64,000 nt of DNA, from contig NZ_JAKLOY010000002.1 of NCBI RefSeq assembly GCF_023652955.1, forward strand, positions 124,001-188,000. Direction: 5' to 3'. This DNA comes from Geomonas sp. Red32. Its GTDB lineage: Bacteria > Desulfobacterota > Desulfuromonadia > Geobacterales > Geobacteraceae. Of this stretch, positions 7,364 to 16,246 are shown in pieces (positions within the stretch are counted from its first letter, which is position 1; each line of letters opens with the position of its first letter). A program made the position numbers and the translations under genes. The notes beneath the pieces were generated by a model that searched no databases, had not been told where the DNA came from, and saw only the letters and a list, made by a program, of their open reading frames with translations.

Positions 7364-9775
7364 CTAGGCTCCCGCTTTCGCGCGGTCCAGCAGTTCGCGG
7401 ATCTTCACCAGCAGCCCCTGGGGGGTGATCGGCTTCATGAGCAGATCGAAGTTCTCCTCGATCATGCCGCTTCGCTGCACCACGTCCCGGGGATAGCCGC
7501 TCACGAAGAGGACCGGGACCTCGCGGGACATCGTCCGTATCTCGGCGAAGGCCTCCTTGCCACCCATGCGCGGCATGATCAGGTCGAGCATCACCAGGGC
7601 AATCTTTTCCTGGTGCTCGCGGAAGAGGTTCACCGCCTCCACCCCGTCCCACGCCTCGATCACCTGGTAGCCGAACTGGGTCAACACGCTCACCGCCAGG
7701 CGCCGTACCTCGGCATCGTCCTCGGCCAGCAGCACGGTCTCGCTCCCCTCCGGCGCCGAAGCCGCCGCGGCCGACTCCTCGGCCGACTCCTCCCCGGCGG
7801 TCAGCCGCGGCAGATGGATGCGGAAGGTGGTCCCCCGCCCCGGTTCGCTGTTCACGGTGATGAAACCGTCATGCTGCTTCACGATCCCGTACACGATGGA
7901 GAGCCCGAGCCCGGTCCCCTTCCCTGCCTCCTTGGTGGTGAAGAAGGGGTCGAAGATCCGCTCCGCCGTCTCGCTGTCCATGCCGATCCCGTTGTCGGAG
8001 ACCGAGATGACCACGTAGCGCCCCCCCTTCCCTTCGGTTTCGTCGGAGGAGAGCTCCACCCCCTCGGTGGATATGGTGAGCGTCCCTCCGGTCGGCATCG
8101 CGTCGCGGGCGTTGGTGGCCAGGTTCATCAGCACCTGCTCGATCTGCCCTCCGTCGGCATTGACCGGGAGGGGATCCTCGCGGAATTCGGTGCAGACCGT
8201 CACGTCCTCGCCGATGATCCTGCTGAGGAACTTCTCCACCTTGCGGACCACCTCGTTGAAGTTGAGGGGCCTCAGCACCATCGGCTCCTTCCTGCTGAAG
8301 GCCAAAAGGCTCCGGGTGAGGGTCGCGGCCCGGTCGGCGGCGGAGAGGAGCTTGTCCATGTTCTCCTTAAGCGGGTCGTCGTCCGCCATCTTCATCTGCA
8401 CGATGTTGGCGTACCCGAAGATGACCATCAGCATGTTGTTGAAGTCGTGAGCCACCCCGCCCGCCAGTTTCCCGATGGCCTCCATCTTCTGGGCCTGGCG
8501 AAGCTGTTCCTCGAGCCTTTTCCTTTCGGTGACGTCCTCCTTGATGGCGATGAAATGGGTGATCTCCCCTTCCCTGTTCTTGACCGGGGCGATGGTCGCC
8601 TGCTCCCAGAAGTAATCCCCGTCCTTCTTGTGGTTATGGAACTCGCCGTGCCACACCCTTCCCGAGGTGATGGTCGACCAGAGCCGGCGGTACTCCTCGT
8701 CGGGGGTCTTTCCCGACTTCATGATGCGGGTGTTCTGCCCGAGCGTTTCCGCCGGGGTCAACCCGGTGACCTGGTAGAACTTGGGATTCACGAACTCGAT
8801 GATGCCGTCGGTGTTGGCGATCATGATGGAGACCGGGCTCTGCCGGATGGCGGAGGAGAGCTTGCGGAGCTCCTCTTCCGCCCGGGTCCTTTCCGTCACG
8901 TCCTCGCAGATCCCCAGGATGTAGGTGGTTTGGTCGGCCTGATCGAGGATGGAGATCTTCTTCCCGCCGATCACCCGGTCGCCCCGGTAGCGGGTCGCGA
9001 TGGTCTGTTCCGGCATTTCCACCACGCTCCCCGCCGGCGGCGGATCTTCGGCCAGGCGGGCAAAGTAGCGGGCGAGCTCTGCCGGGAGCACCTCGGACGG
9101 CTTGCACCCCACGAGCTTCTCCCGGCTGTACCCAAGGAGCTCCTCTCCCGCCCGGTTTACCCTGAGGATGGTCCCCTGGACGGCGTCCTCGACGAGGATC
9201 ATGTCGGGTATGTTCTCGAAGATACTGGAGAGAAACTGCTCGCTCTTCCTGAGGGCTTCCTCCGCCTCCAGCCGGAGCGCGAGGCTGTCCTCCAGCTCCA
9301 GTACCTTCTCCTCCAGCTTGGCCGCCACCACCGTGCTGTACCCTTTGAGATACTCGCTCTCCTCCCCGAGCGGGGTGGCACCGCCGCTCTCCTTTTCGCC
9401 TCCCCCCCGCCGGTTGAGCGCCGCCAGGATCTCCTGCCAGAACTCTTCCGGCTCTTTGGGCTTGGTGATGAAGGCGTCGGCACCGAGCTTGCGGGCGAAC
9501 TCCTCGTCCTTGGAGCCGGTGTAGACCGCCGAGTAGAAGACGAAGGGAATCTTCTTCAGAAGGTCGTTGATCTTCACGTTGCGCAGGAACTCGAAGCCGT
9601 CCATCTGGGGCATCAGGGCGTCCGAGATGATCAGGTCGGGAAGCTGCTCGAGCGCCACGTCGTACCCCTCGCGGCCGTCGCGTGCCTCGATCACGGTCAC
9701 TTCTCCGCGGTTTTCGAGGTAGTAGCGAAGCCCCCTGCGGTCATTGGCATTGTCGTCCACCACGAGAATCTTCAT
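7364..9775 (-). CDS. Hybrid histidine kinase with receivers at both ends (REC-PAS-PAS-HK-REC)
   Basis: This 803-residue cytoplasmic protein starts with a receiver (MKILVVDDN, phospho-acceptor D52 in SDALMPQMDG), then a coiled linker containing VVAAKLEEKVLELE. Two PAS domains follow (about 185-300 and 310-420). The HisKA domain has H-box GGVAHDFNN (His about 443), the HATPase has [17 protein letters not shown] and GTGLGLS, and a second receiver runs from about 680. The N-terminal receiver makes it a kinase that can itself be controlled by phosphorylation. The ATG overlaps the stop of the upstream kinase by 4 nt (ATGA), so the pair is translationally coupled. The same REC-plus-linker module recurs in the kinase at 17572-19128. 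Confidence 0.94.
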   Translation of the reverse strand: MKILVVDDNANDRRGLRYYLENRGEVTVIEARDGREGYDVALEQLPDLIISDALMPQMDGFEFLRNVKINDLLKKIPFVFYSAVYTGSKDEEFARKLGADAFITKPKEPEEFWQEILAALNRRGGGEKESGGATPLGEESEYLKGYSTVVAAKLEEKVLELEDSLALRLEAEEALRKSEQFLSSIFENIPDMILVEDAVQGTILRVNRAGEELLGYSREKLVGCKPSEVLPAELARYFARLAEDPPPAGSVVEMPEQTIATRYRGDRVIGGKKISILDQADQTTYILGICEDVTERTRAEEELRKLSSAIRQSPVSIMIANTDGIIEFVNPKFYQVTGLTPAETLGQNTRIMKSGKTPDEEYRRLWSTITSGRVWHGEFHNHKKDGDYFWEQATIAPVKNREGEITHFIAIKEDVTERKRLEEQLRQAQKMEAIGKLAGGVAHDFNNMLMVIFGYANIVQMKMADDDPLKENMDKLLSAADRAATLTRSLLAFSRKEPMVLRPLNFNEVVRKVEKFLSRIIGEDVTVCTEFREDPLPVNADGGQIEQVLMNLATNARDAMPTGGTLTISTEGVELSSDETEGKGGRYVVISVSDNGIGMDSETAERIFDPFFTTKEAGKGTGLGLSIVYGIVKQHDGFITVNSEPGRGTTFRIHLPRLTAGEESAEESAAAASAPEGSETVLLAEDDAEVRRLAVSVLTQFGYQVIEAWDGVEAVNLFREHQEKIALVMLDLIMPRMGGKEAFAEIRTMSREVPVLFVSGYPRDVVQRSGMIEENFDLLMKPITPQGLLVKIRELLDRAKAGA

Positions 9776-12201
9776 GCCTCTCCCTCCCCGGGATACTCCG
9801 GCTCACCACCGGCGTCCCCCAACCGCGCCGGCACGACGATGCCAAAACGGCTTCCCTTCCCGAGCACGCTCTCCACGGTCACCTCCCCCTCCAAGACGCC
9901 GCTGACGAGCTTGTGGGTCAGGTAGAGACCGAGACCGGTGCCGGGAGGGCTGCCGCTCGGATGCCCCAGGCGAACGAAGGCCTGGAACATGCGGGGGAGG
10001 TCGTCCTCGGCGATCCCCATCCCGGTGTCGGTGACGCTGATCTCGACCATGCCCCTCCCCTGCTCGTCGAAGAGCCGGGTCGCGACCGTCACCTCACCCT
10101 CCGCGGTGAACTTCTGCGCGTTGGAGAGGAGGTTGATAAGGGCCTGCAAAAGCCGCCGCCGGTCGGTGTGAAGAGGCGCCCTGCCGGCTTCCACCCGCAG
10201 CAGGAGCCCCTTTTCGTCGTAATCCTTCTTGACCAGCTTGACCGCCTCGACGACCAGGTCGAAGAGCTCGAACTCCTCGAGCACCGCCTCGATCTTTCCC
10301 GCCTCGATCTTGGAGACGTCGATGACGTCGTTGATCAGGTTCAAGAGGTGCTTCCCGCTTCTGAGGATGATCTCCAGGTTTTCGGACTGCTCCTTGGTGA
10401 CCGGCCCGGTCCAGCCGTGCAGGATGATGCTGGAGAAGCCGATGATCGAGTTAAGCGGCGTCCTCAGCTCGTGGCTCATGGTCGCGATGAACATCGACTT
10501 GAGACGGTCGAGGTCCTTCAGCTTGATGTTGGCCTGCTCCAGCTCCTCGGTCTTCTGGTTGAGATCGTCCACCAGGTTCATCAGGGCCCGCTGGCTCTGG
10601 GCAAGTTCCGAGCCCCTGCGGTCCAGCTCGGCGGTCCGTTCCCGGACCCGGTTCTCCAGCTCGGCGTAGAGCTTCCGGAGCTCCGCCTCGGCCTTCTTGG
10701 TGGGGGTTATGTCGCGGGCTATGCTCGCCGCCCCCACTACCTCGCCCCGGGTGTCGAAGATGGGGGAAACGGTCACCGCCACGTCGACCCGGCGCCCATC
10801 CTTGCAGACCCGGACCGTCTCGTGGCGCTCGACCGGAGTTCCCTTGGCCACCTGCTGGAGGACATTCTTTATCTCCTCCGCCCGTTCGGGAGGGACCAAC
10901 AGGGATATCGAGCGCCCGAGCACCTCGTCCCGCCGGTAGCCGTACAGATGTTCGGCCCCTCGATTCCAGCTCACGATGTTCCCTTCCAGGGTCTTGCCGA
11001 CGGCGGCGTCGTCGGTGAATTCCACGATGGCGGCCAAGTGAGCGCGGGCCTCCTCACCTTTCATCCGTTCGGTGATGTCCCGGTTACTCCCCCGGGTCCC
11101 GAGGAAACGCCCCTCGCTATCGACTACCGGTTGACAGGTATGGTCGAGCCAGCGGATCTCCCCGTCGGCCCGTACGATGCGGTACCGGATCTCGCAGGGG
11201 TTCCCCTCGACCGCCTCCTTGCGGTGGGAGCGGAAAACCTCCAGGTCATCGCGGTAGACGATCCTCGAAAATAGCCCCGGATCTTCGCGGAAATCGGCCG
11301 CCTGGAAGCCGGTGATGCGGTGACAGGAGGGGGAAATGTAGAGGAACTCGCCGGCCGGGGCGATCCAGAATTCCCAGTCGTAGGTGTTATCGGCCACGAT
11401 CCGGTACTTGTCGGCCGCCGCCTTGGCCAGCTCGTTGCTGATGGAGATCTCGTCGGCCATGCGGTCGAAGGCCTTGCCGAGCTCGGCCAGCTCGTCGGCT
11501 CCCTTCAACCGGCAGCGGGCGGTCAGGTCCCCTTCGGTCAGCCGCTTCGCGACGTTGACCAGGAGGGCGACCCGCCGGGTAAGGGCAACGTGGAGCAGGG
11601 CGCCCAGCATCAGCAGCAGCCAGCCGAAGAGGATGGCTTCGGCGAAGGCCTGCTGCCTGAGCGCCTGCCGCCGGACCTCCTTCCGGCGCCCGGCATCGTA
11701 GCGCATGACCAGCATCCCGGCCCGGCGCGCTCTCAGCTCACCGGGCCGGGGGTCTTCGAAAACCGGATGGTAGGTAATGATGACCCTGCGGTCGGAGGAA
11801 AAGAGCGTCTTTCCGGCCGAAGTGGCGGCCGCCTCTTTCATTACGGCAGGATCCAGGCCCGGGATGCCGCGGGAGGCAGGAAGCCCAACGGTCCGGATAT
11901 TGGTGGAGGCGGCGACGATCCCCCTCTCGTCAACCAGGGAGAGGTTGATGATATTTGGATGGGTGGACCAGGCGGCGAGGGTTTGCTGGACACCCGGCCA
12001 GTCGCCCAAACGCAGGCGCTGCAGCACGGATATCTTGAGGACGGACATGTCCTGGGCAACCAGGGTGAGCGACTCGCGTTCCTCTTCCTGGTCGGCCTGA
12101 ATCCGGCTGTAGGTCGTGCTGAAAAGCTCCACCGTCAGAGCGATGACGAGGAGCAGCAAGGGTATGCTCAGGCGTAGCGGGAAGCGGCTCAGCGGACTCA
12201 C
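9772..12201 (-). CDS. Membrane-bound sensor histidine kinase (TM-periplasmic-TM-HAMP-PAS-PAS-HK)
   Basis: This 809-residue protein has a first membrane helix near residues 10-27, a periplasmic domain of about 150 residues, and a second helix in AILFGWLLLMLGALLHVAL. A HAMP domain follows (ADELAELGKAFDRMADEI), then two PAS domains (each ending RDIT), a long coiled coil, HisKA with MSHELRTPL (His about 577) and an HATPase domain (NLLSNAQKF, DTGMGI, GTGLGLYL). There is no receiver, so its output partner is probably the overlapping REC-PAS-HK-REC protein downstream. The start is a GTG at 12201 that overlaps the stop of a small upstream ORF (GTGA). Confidence 0.93.
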   Translation of the reverse strand: MSPLSRFPLRLSIPLLLLVIALTVELFSTTYSRIQADQEEERESLTLVAQDMSVLKISVLQRLRLGDWPGVQQTLAAWSTHPNIINLSLVDERGIVAASTNIRTVGLPASRGIPGLDPAVMKEAAATSAGKTLFSSDRRVIITYHPVFEDPRPGELRARRAGMLVMRYDAGRRKEVRRQALRQQAFAEAILFGWLLLMLGALLHVALTRRVALLVNVAKRLTEGDLTARCRLKGADELAELGKAFDRMADEISISNELAKAAADKYRIVADNTYDWEFWIAPAGEFLYISPSCHRITGFQAADFREDPGLFSRIVYRDDLEVFRSHRKEAVEGNPCEIRYRIVRADGEIRWLDHTCQPVVDSEGRFLGTRGSNRDITERMKGEEARAHLAAIVEFTDDAAVGKTLEGNIVSWNRGAEHLYGYRRDEVLGRSISLLVPPERAEEIKNVLQQVAKGTPVERHETVRVCKDGRRVDVAVTVSPIFDTRGEVVGAASIARDITPTKKAEAELRKLYAELENRVRERTAELDRRGSELAQSQRALMNLVDDLNQKTEELEQANIKLKDLDRLKSMFIATMSHELRTPLNSIIGFSSIILHGWTGPVTKEQSENLEIILRSGKHLLNLINDVIDVSKIEAGKIEAVLEEFELFDLVVEAVKLVKKDYDEKGLLLRVEAGRAPLHTDRRRLLQALINLLSNAQKFTAEGEVTVATRLFDEQGRGMVEISVTDTGMGIAEDDLPRMFQAFVRLGHPSGSPPGTGLGLYLTHKLVSGVLEGEVTVESVLGKGSRFGIVVPARLGDAGGEPEYPGEGEA

Positions 12202-12344
12202 GGGAGACTCTCCACCAGCCGCCCGTCTAAAGGCCGGTCAAGGCTTACGGTCCTGAGCGAGTTGCGGCGGAAAGCGGGCAAGGGGCGCATCCCCACCATC
12301 CCGCTGCAGAGCTCCCTCCATGGGCTGCTTGAACCATCGGTCAT
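12198..12344 (-). CDS. Small ORF (48 codons) translationally coupled to the sensor kinase
   Basis: An ATG at 12344 preceded by a strong GGAGGGAGGGG site (4 nt spacing) opens a 48-codon frame beginning MTDGSSSPWREL and ending VESLP. Its TGA overlaps the GTG start of the membrane kinase (GTGA). The ribosome binding site is much better than anything directly before that GTG, which suggests ribosomes load here and re-initiate on the kinase gene. The peptide is basic (several Arg), has no signal peptide or membrane helix, and I do not recognise it. It could be a small regulatory subunit or only a leader that sets kinase translation. Conservation in relatives would separate these. Confidence 0.45.
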   Translation of the reverse strand: MTDGSSSPWRELCSGMVGMRPLPAFRRNSLRTVSLDRPLDGRLVESLP

Positions 12345-12486
12345 GTAGCCCCTCCCTCCAGGGTCGAACCGCTTAGCCGGCAGCTCAGTTACTGATCAAG
12401 ATAAGGGGGGTGGATCGAACTATCATTGGAGTAATCACATTAACTAGACACTGTCCTTTATTTCACCGTAACAGACCGAAAAAGAC

Positions 12487-12514
12487 ATTATACTTTCAGG
12501 CCACCTTCCTTGAA
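12487..12514 (-). promoter_or_regulatory. Candidate promoter of the kinase-pair operon
   Basis: On the minus strand TTCAAG (12514-12509), a 16-nt spacer and a perfect TATAAT (12492-12487) point to the small ORF and kinase genes. The -35 element is weak. The rest of the 12345-12610 gap shows no gene. Confidence 0.35.
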
Positions 12515-12610
12515 GAGTCTAACCCTGCTTCAACGAAATGCAATAAACGTGCTCTCCTGCTTCATGCCGCTACTTCCCCCTGACAGTCCCCCCTGCCCCG
12601 GCCGCCTCTG

Positions 12611-12638
12611 AAAAAGAGAAGGCCTGCGTCGGCAGGCC
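12611..12638 (-). terminator. Intrinsic terminator of the heme-kinase operon
   Basis: GGCCTGC (12621-12627) pairs with GCAGGCC (12632-12638). On the minus strand the hairpin is followed by TTCTCTTTTTC, and it lies 40 bp after the kinase stop at 12679. Confidence 0.75.
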
Positions 12639-12678
12639 CTCAATGACATCTTTAACGGTGGCGGAATCCGGAATTCGA

Positions 12679-15375
12679 TCACTCCTGCTGCTCCAAAAGC
12701 TCACTTACCTTGGTGGCCAGCACGTTCATCGTGAACGGCTTGTGCAGGAAGGATACTTCGTTGGATGCCACCCGTTCCTTCATCTCGGGAGGTTCCACGT
12801 AGCCGGACATGAAGAGCACCTTGGCCTCCGCTCCGCGCCCAGCCAGTTCCTGCACGAGGGTGTAGCCGTCCATCCCGGACATGGAAAGATCGGTGATCAC
12901 CAGGTGGACCTCGCCGCGGCACTTCTCCCAGGCGACAAGGGCATCCTCGCCGCTGTTGGCGGTTACCACCGAATAGCCGCAGGAGTTGAGGTAGTCGCTG
13001 GCAATGCTACGGATGGCGTCCTCGTCCTCCACTAGCAGGATGCACCCCTTTCCGCAGGTGGTCTTCTCCACGCCGGCGACGTCATCGTGCGGCTTCTCCC
13101 CATGGTACAGCGGGAGGTACACCCGGAAGGTGGTTCCCCGGCCGACCTCGCTGTAGACGCGGATCTCGCCGCCGCTTTGTTTGACGATGCCGTGAACGGT
13201 GGCCAGACCGAGCCCGGTCCCCTTCCCTACCTCCTTGGTGGTGAAGAAGGGATCGAAGATATGGCTGAGGGTCTGGGCGTCGATACCGACCCCTGAGTCG
13301 GTTACCGAAAGAAGGACGTAACGTCCGGGGGTGACGTCCTTGCCGACCATCGGCGAACAGGTGGCATCGAGGTCGATGGTGCTGGTGACGATATCGAGGA
13401 TGCCCCCCTCGGGCATCGCGTCGCGGGCGTTGAGCGCGAGGTTCATGATCACCTGCTCCATTTGCCCCTTGTCGGCCATCACCAGGCAGGGTTGGGAAGC
13501 GCAGTCGGTGACCAGCCCGATGTGACCGTTGGTGAGCTGGCGGACCATCGGCTCCATTCCGGCGATCACCTGGTTCAAATCGAGCACCATCGGGCTGAAG
13601 ACCTGTTTGCGGCTGAAGGCGAGCAACTGGCGGACTAGCCCCGCCGCCTTCTCGCTGGCTGCCATGATCTGGCCGGAGGCGATCCTGATCATGGCGGGGT
13701 CGGCATCGAAATGAGCGACGATCTCGACGTTCCCCATGATGACGGTAAGGAGGTTGTTGAAGTCGTGGGCGATGCCACCTGCCAACCGGCCGACCGCTTC
13801 CAGCTTCTGGGCATGGAGGTAACGCTCCTCGAGCTGCTTTTGCTGGGTGATGTCAACCATGACGCCGATGGCGCCAGAGCTTTCGCCGGCCGCCGGCGCG
13901 AAATGGGCCTGGGCCAGGAGCCAGGCCTCCTTCCCGGTGCTGGTGACGATCCTGAATTCAACCGAACATTCCCCGCCCGGTATCCTCGCGCCGCGCAATG
14001 CCTGATCCACCCGGGGACGATCGGCCTCCTTAACAAGGGAGAACCAGTCCCTCTCGAGAGAGGCGAACTCGTCCTTGGTAAACCCGCAGAGTTCCTCCAC
14101 CTTTCGGTCGTGGAACGACAGACGCCCGTCGGAAGCAATCCGGAAAAGGAGCACGGGCAGGGTTTCCACCATGGTCCGGTACCGGAGCTCGCTCTCCTTG
14201 AGATCGTCCTGGGACTTCCGCGCCTCGGTGATGTCGGCCAGCGACAGGATCACGAACGGCCTCCCCTCCAGCACGATCCGCTCGACGCCATACTCCACGG
14301 TGACCACGTCGTACTCGCCGCCGGTCATGGTGACGATGCAGGCCTCCCCGGTGGCCGCCCTCCCCTGCTGCATCGCCGTCCAGATGGCATTGTTGAGAGG
14401 GCAGGAAAGGCAGTCATGAGCGGCACCGCACCCTCGTTCGTCCACCAGTGCGTTGATGCAGCGGACGACCCCGCCGGGGCGCTGGCCGCGCCAGCCTGTA
14501 ACCTCGAGGGAGAAGTTGGTTTGCATCGCCCTGTTGACCCGTACCACCTGGAGGTTTTCGTCGACCAGCAGCATGCTTACCGGCGCAGCGTCGAAGATGG
14601 CGGTCAGGTTGTTACGTTCGACCGTCAGGTTGGCGGTGGCTTCCCCGATCTTGCGCCAGCCGACCCAGATACCGAGGAGCCCGATCAACCAGACCGCCAC
14701 GATTACCGACTGATGGGAGAAACGGTTGTGGTCGGTTACCTTCACGAGCCCTTCGAGCGGAATCCAGACGCTGATCCCCCCGCGGAGCTGTCCCTCGCGA
14801 TACCCTTGGGCCGCATGGCAGTTGAGGCAGGCCTTCTCCGCCATGAGCGGCCGCATGTACCGGTAGTAATTCTTCCCGGCGAAGGAGGTCATCTCCCCAT
14901 ACTCGGGGACGCCGCGCTCAAAAGCGGCGAGGGCGGCGGACTCCCAGGCATCGGGATGGTTCTCGGGGCGGATCGGGTTCAAGCTCGTTATATGCCCCTG
15001 CGGGGCATAGGAGTCACGGCGGCTGAGCTCGTAGAGCTGGCGGATCATGTAGGCAGGATTCACCAGGGTGAGCAGCCGCCCCGAGCCGGTGGCGATCTCG
15101 CGCTCGGGGACCTTCAGGTAGGGATTGGGCTGGGTGCTCGGGGAGACCGGAACGTACACTCCGCCATGGGAGGCACCCCAGCGGCGGAACAACAGGTCCT
15201 TGTCGAAGGACAACTTGGCCATCGCTTTGGCGTTGGTGAGGAGAAACTCCCTGCTCTGCTGGTATTCGCCGGCAAGACAGCCGATGGCCACCATGGTCCA
15301 ACCGATAACGGTCGCCAGCCTAAGTTTATGGAATGGAAACCTTGTCCCTGCTGCCGATTGCACTAACTCTTTCAT
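12679..15375 (-). CDS. Heme-binding (DUF3365-type) hybrid histidine kinase
   Basis: This 898-residue protein has a membrane helix near residues 21-37, a periplasmic domain to about 215 that carries one c-type heme motif CLNCH (C183, C186, H187) in the DUF3365/Tll0287 fold context, and a second helix at about 221-240. A PAS domain follows (about 255-375) with four cysteines, C306, C316, C322 and C325. Then come a second PAS, HisKA with GGIAHDFNN (His about 537), HATPase ([18 protein letters not shown]) and a C-terminal receiver ([19 protein letters not shown]). It probably senses redox state or a ligand at the periplasmic heme. GAGG lies 7 nt before the ATG. It follows the receiver gene at 15448 by 72 bp and ends at an intrinsic terminator. 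Confidence 0.93.
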   Translation of the reverse strand: MKELVQSAAGTRFPFHKLRLATVIGWTMVAIGCLAGEYQQSREFLLTNAKAMAKLSFDKDLLFRRWGASHGGVYVPVSPSTQPNPYLKVPEREIATGSGRLLTLVNPAYMIRQLYELSRRDSYAPQGHITSLNPIRPENHPDAWESAALAAFERGVPEYGEMTSFAGKNYYRYMRPLMAEKACLNCHAAQGYREGQLRGGISVWIPLEGLVKVTDHNRFSHQSVIVAVWLIGLLGIWVGWRKIGEATANLTVERNNLTAIFDAAPVSMLLVDENLQVVRVNRAMQTNFSLEVTGWRGQRPGGVVRCINALVDERGCGAAHDCLSCPLNNAIWTAMQQGRAATGEACIVTMTGGEYDVVTVEYGVERIVLEGRPFVILSLADITEARKSQDDLKESELRYRTMVETLPVLLFRIASDGRLSFHDRKVEELCGFTKDEFASLERDWFSLVKEADRPRVDQALRGARIPGGECSVEFRIVTSTGKEAWLLAQAHFAPAAGESSGAIGVMVDITQQKQLEERYLHAQKLEAVGRLAGGIAHDFNNLLTVIMGNVEIVAHFDADPAMIRIASGQIMAASEKAAGLVRQLLAFSRKQVFSPMVLDLNQVIAGMEPMVRQLTNGHIGLVTDCASQPCLVMADKGQMEQVIMNLALNARDAMPEGGILDIVTSTIDLDATCSPMVGKDVTPGRYVLLSVTDSGVGIDAQTLSHIFDPFFTTKEVGKGTGLGLATVHGIVKQSGGEIRVYSEVGRGTTFRVYLPLYHGEKPHDDVAGVEKTTCGKGCILLVEDEDAIRSIASDYLNSCGYSVVTANSGEDALVAWEKCRGEVHLVITDLSMSGMDGYTLVQELAGRGAEAKVLFMSGYVEPPEMKERVASNEVSFLHKPFTMNVLATKVSELLEQQE

Positions 15376-15447
15376 ATCCGATCCTCTACAGCCCGGTGCT
15401 CATAGCCACTCCGGCGGGCTGCCCCCGGTACGTCCGGCATCGCCTTA

Positions 15448-15840
15448 TCAGGCGGACTCCAGGGGGATGCCGATCCTGGAAAGGAGATTCATGAGGTCTT
15501 CGACCTCGACCGGCTTGACGAAATACTTGAGCACTCCCAACTCCGTTGCCTTTTCGTGGACGTCGCCGTTCCCGTACCCGGTCATCAGGATGACGGAGGT
15601 ATCCGGTCTCGAGCGCCGCACCCGTTCCAGGATCTCGAGCCCCTCCCGGCCGTCGGGATCCGATAGCCGGAGGTCGGCGATGACGACGTCGTACCCGGTT
15701 TGATCGAGCATGGCGAGGGTGTCCTTGAGGTTGCCGCAGACGTCCACCTCTACGTTCTCCCGCCGGAACAGCCGCTGGTAAGAGAACTGGATGGACTCTT
15801 CGTCGTCGACCACCAGGATCCGCTTCTTTTCCATCTCCAT
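15448..15840 (-). CDS. Single-domain response regulator (receiver only)
   Basis: This 130-residue protein is a lone receiver with acidic pair ILVVDDEE, phospho-acceptor in DVVIADLRLSDPDG, the conserved Thr/Ser in ILMTGYGNG and Lys in YFVKPVEV. It has no output domain, so it acts by protein contact or as a phosphate relay, most likely with the heme-binding hybrid kinase 72 bp downstream on the same strand. The C-terminal part EVEDLMNLLSRIG resembles receivers of atypical NtrC-type regulators. Two ATGs lie two codons apart; GGGAG stands before the first. A sigma-54 promoter lies 46 bp upstream. Confidence 0.9.
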   Translation of the reverse strand: MEMEKKRILVVDDEESIQFSYQRLFRRENVEVDVCGNLKDTLAMLDQTGYDVVIADLRLSDPDGREGLEILERVRRSRPDTSVILMTGYGNGDVHEKATELGVLKYFVKPVEVEDLMNLLSRIGIPLESA

Positions 15841-15885
15841 GGCGCTTTACTCCCTGTCGAAGGTTCAGGATCTCCTCTCTCCATA

Positions 15886-15900
15886 ACAAGAAGGGTGCCA
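15886..15900 (-). promoter_or_regulatory. Sigma-54 (-24/-12) promoter for the receiver/heme-kinase operon
   Basis: On the minus strand TGGCACCCTTCTTGT matches the sigma-54 consensus TGGCAC-N5-TTGC except for the last base, where the -12 GC is GT. It lies 46-60 bp before the receiver ATG and is the only close match I found in this gap. Two phased palindromes sit 64-100 bp upstream, as expected for an enhancer-dependent promoter. Confidence 0.6.
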
Positions 15901-15963
15901 GCAGGGTGGGCATTGTGGATTCAACAGGTTAGCGTTCTACAGCGGCGTTGACGGTGAGGGAGG

Positions 15964-16000
15964 TTTCTCATTATGAGAAAGGGAGTCTCATTCTGCGAAA
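15964..16000. promoter_or_regulatory. Two phased palindromic activator sites (putative enhancer)
   Basis: TTTCTCATTATGAGAAA at 15964-15980 has 8-bp perfect arms around one central base. A second copy, TCTCATTCTGCGAAA at 15986-16000, matches the corresponding 15 bases at 13 positions. The copies are exactly 20 bp apart, about two helical turns, so two activator dimers would sit on one face. They lie upstream of the sigma-54 promoter and immediately downstream of an NtrC-type activator gene. Confidence 0.6.
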
Positions 16001-16023
16001 TCAAAGGAGAGGCGAAGGACCCG

Positions 16024-16193
16024 TTTCGGCCAGCCGAATTTTCTTGTAAGGTAGGGGAATTACATGGGGAAAGCAGTTTTTTTGTTGCAACGGCGGAATC
16101 AAGGTGAGAGGGAAGGCTCCATTTCGGACGTCCGAGATATTCTTGTAAGCTGTAAGAATTACAAGGGAAAAAGCAATTTTTTTTCAACGGCGG
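16024..16193. repeat. Tandem pair of about 73-bp structured elements
   Basis: Copy A (16024-16096) and copy B (16122-16193) share an ordered set of parts. Each has a palindrome (TTCGGCCAGCCGAA in A, TCGGACGTCCGA in B), a stem CTTGTAA...TTACA(A/T)G, a GGGGAAA-type purine tract ending in GCA, a T-run of 7-8 and a final CAACGGCGG. They are about 98 bp apart. I see no reading frame with coding character. They lie between the activator gene and its putative enhancer. Confidence 0.6.
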
Positions 16194-16246
16194 CGGGACT
16201 TGAACCGTCTGGGCCGGGTTCGCGGGGCTGGTGCAGGGGCAGTCTG

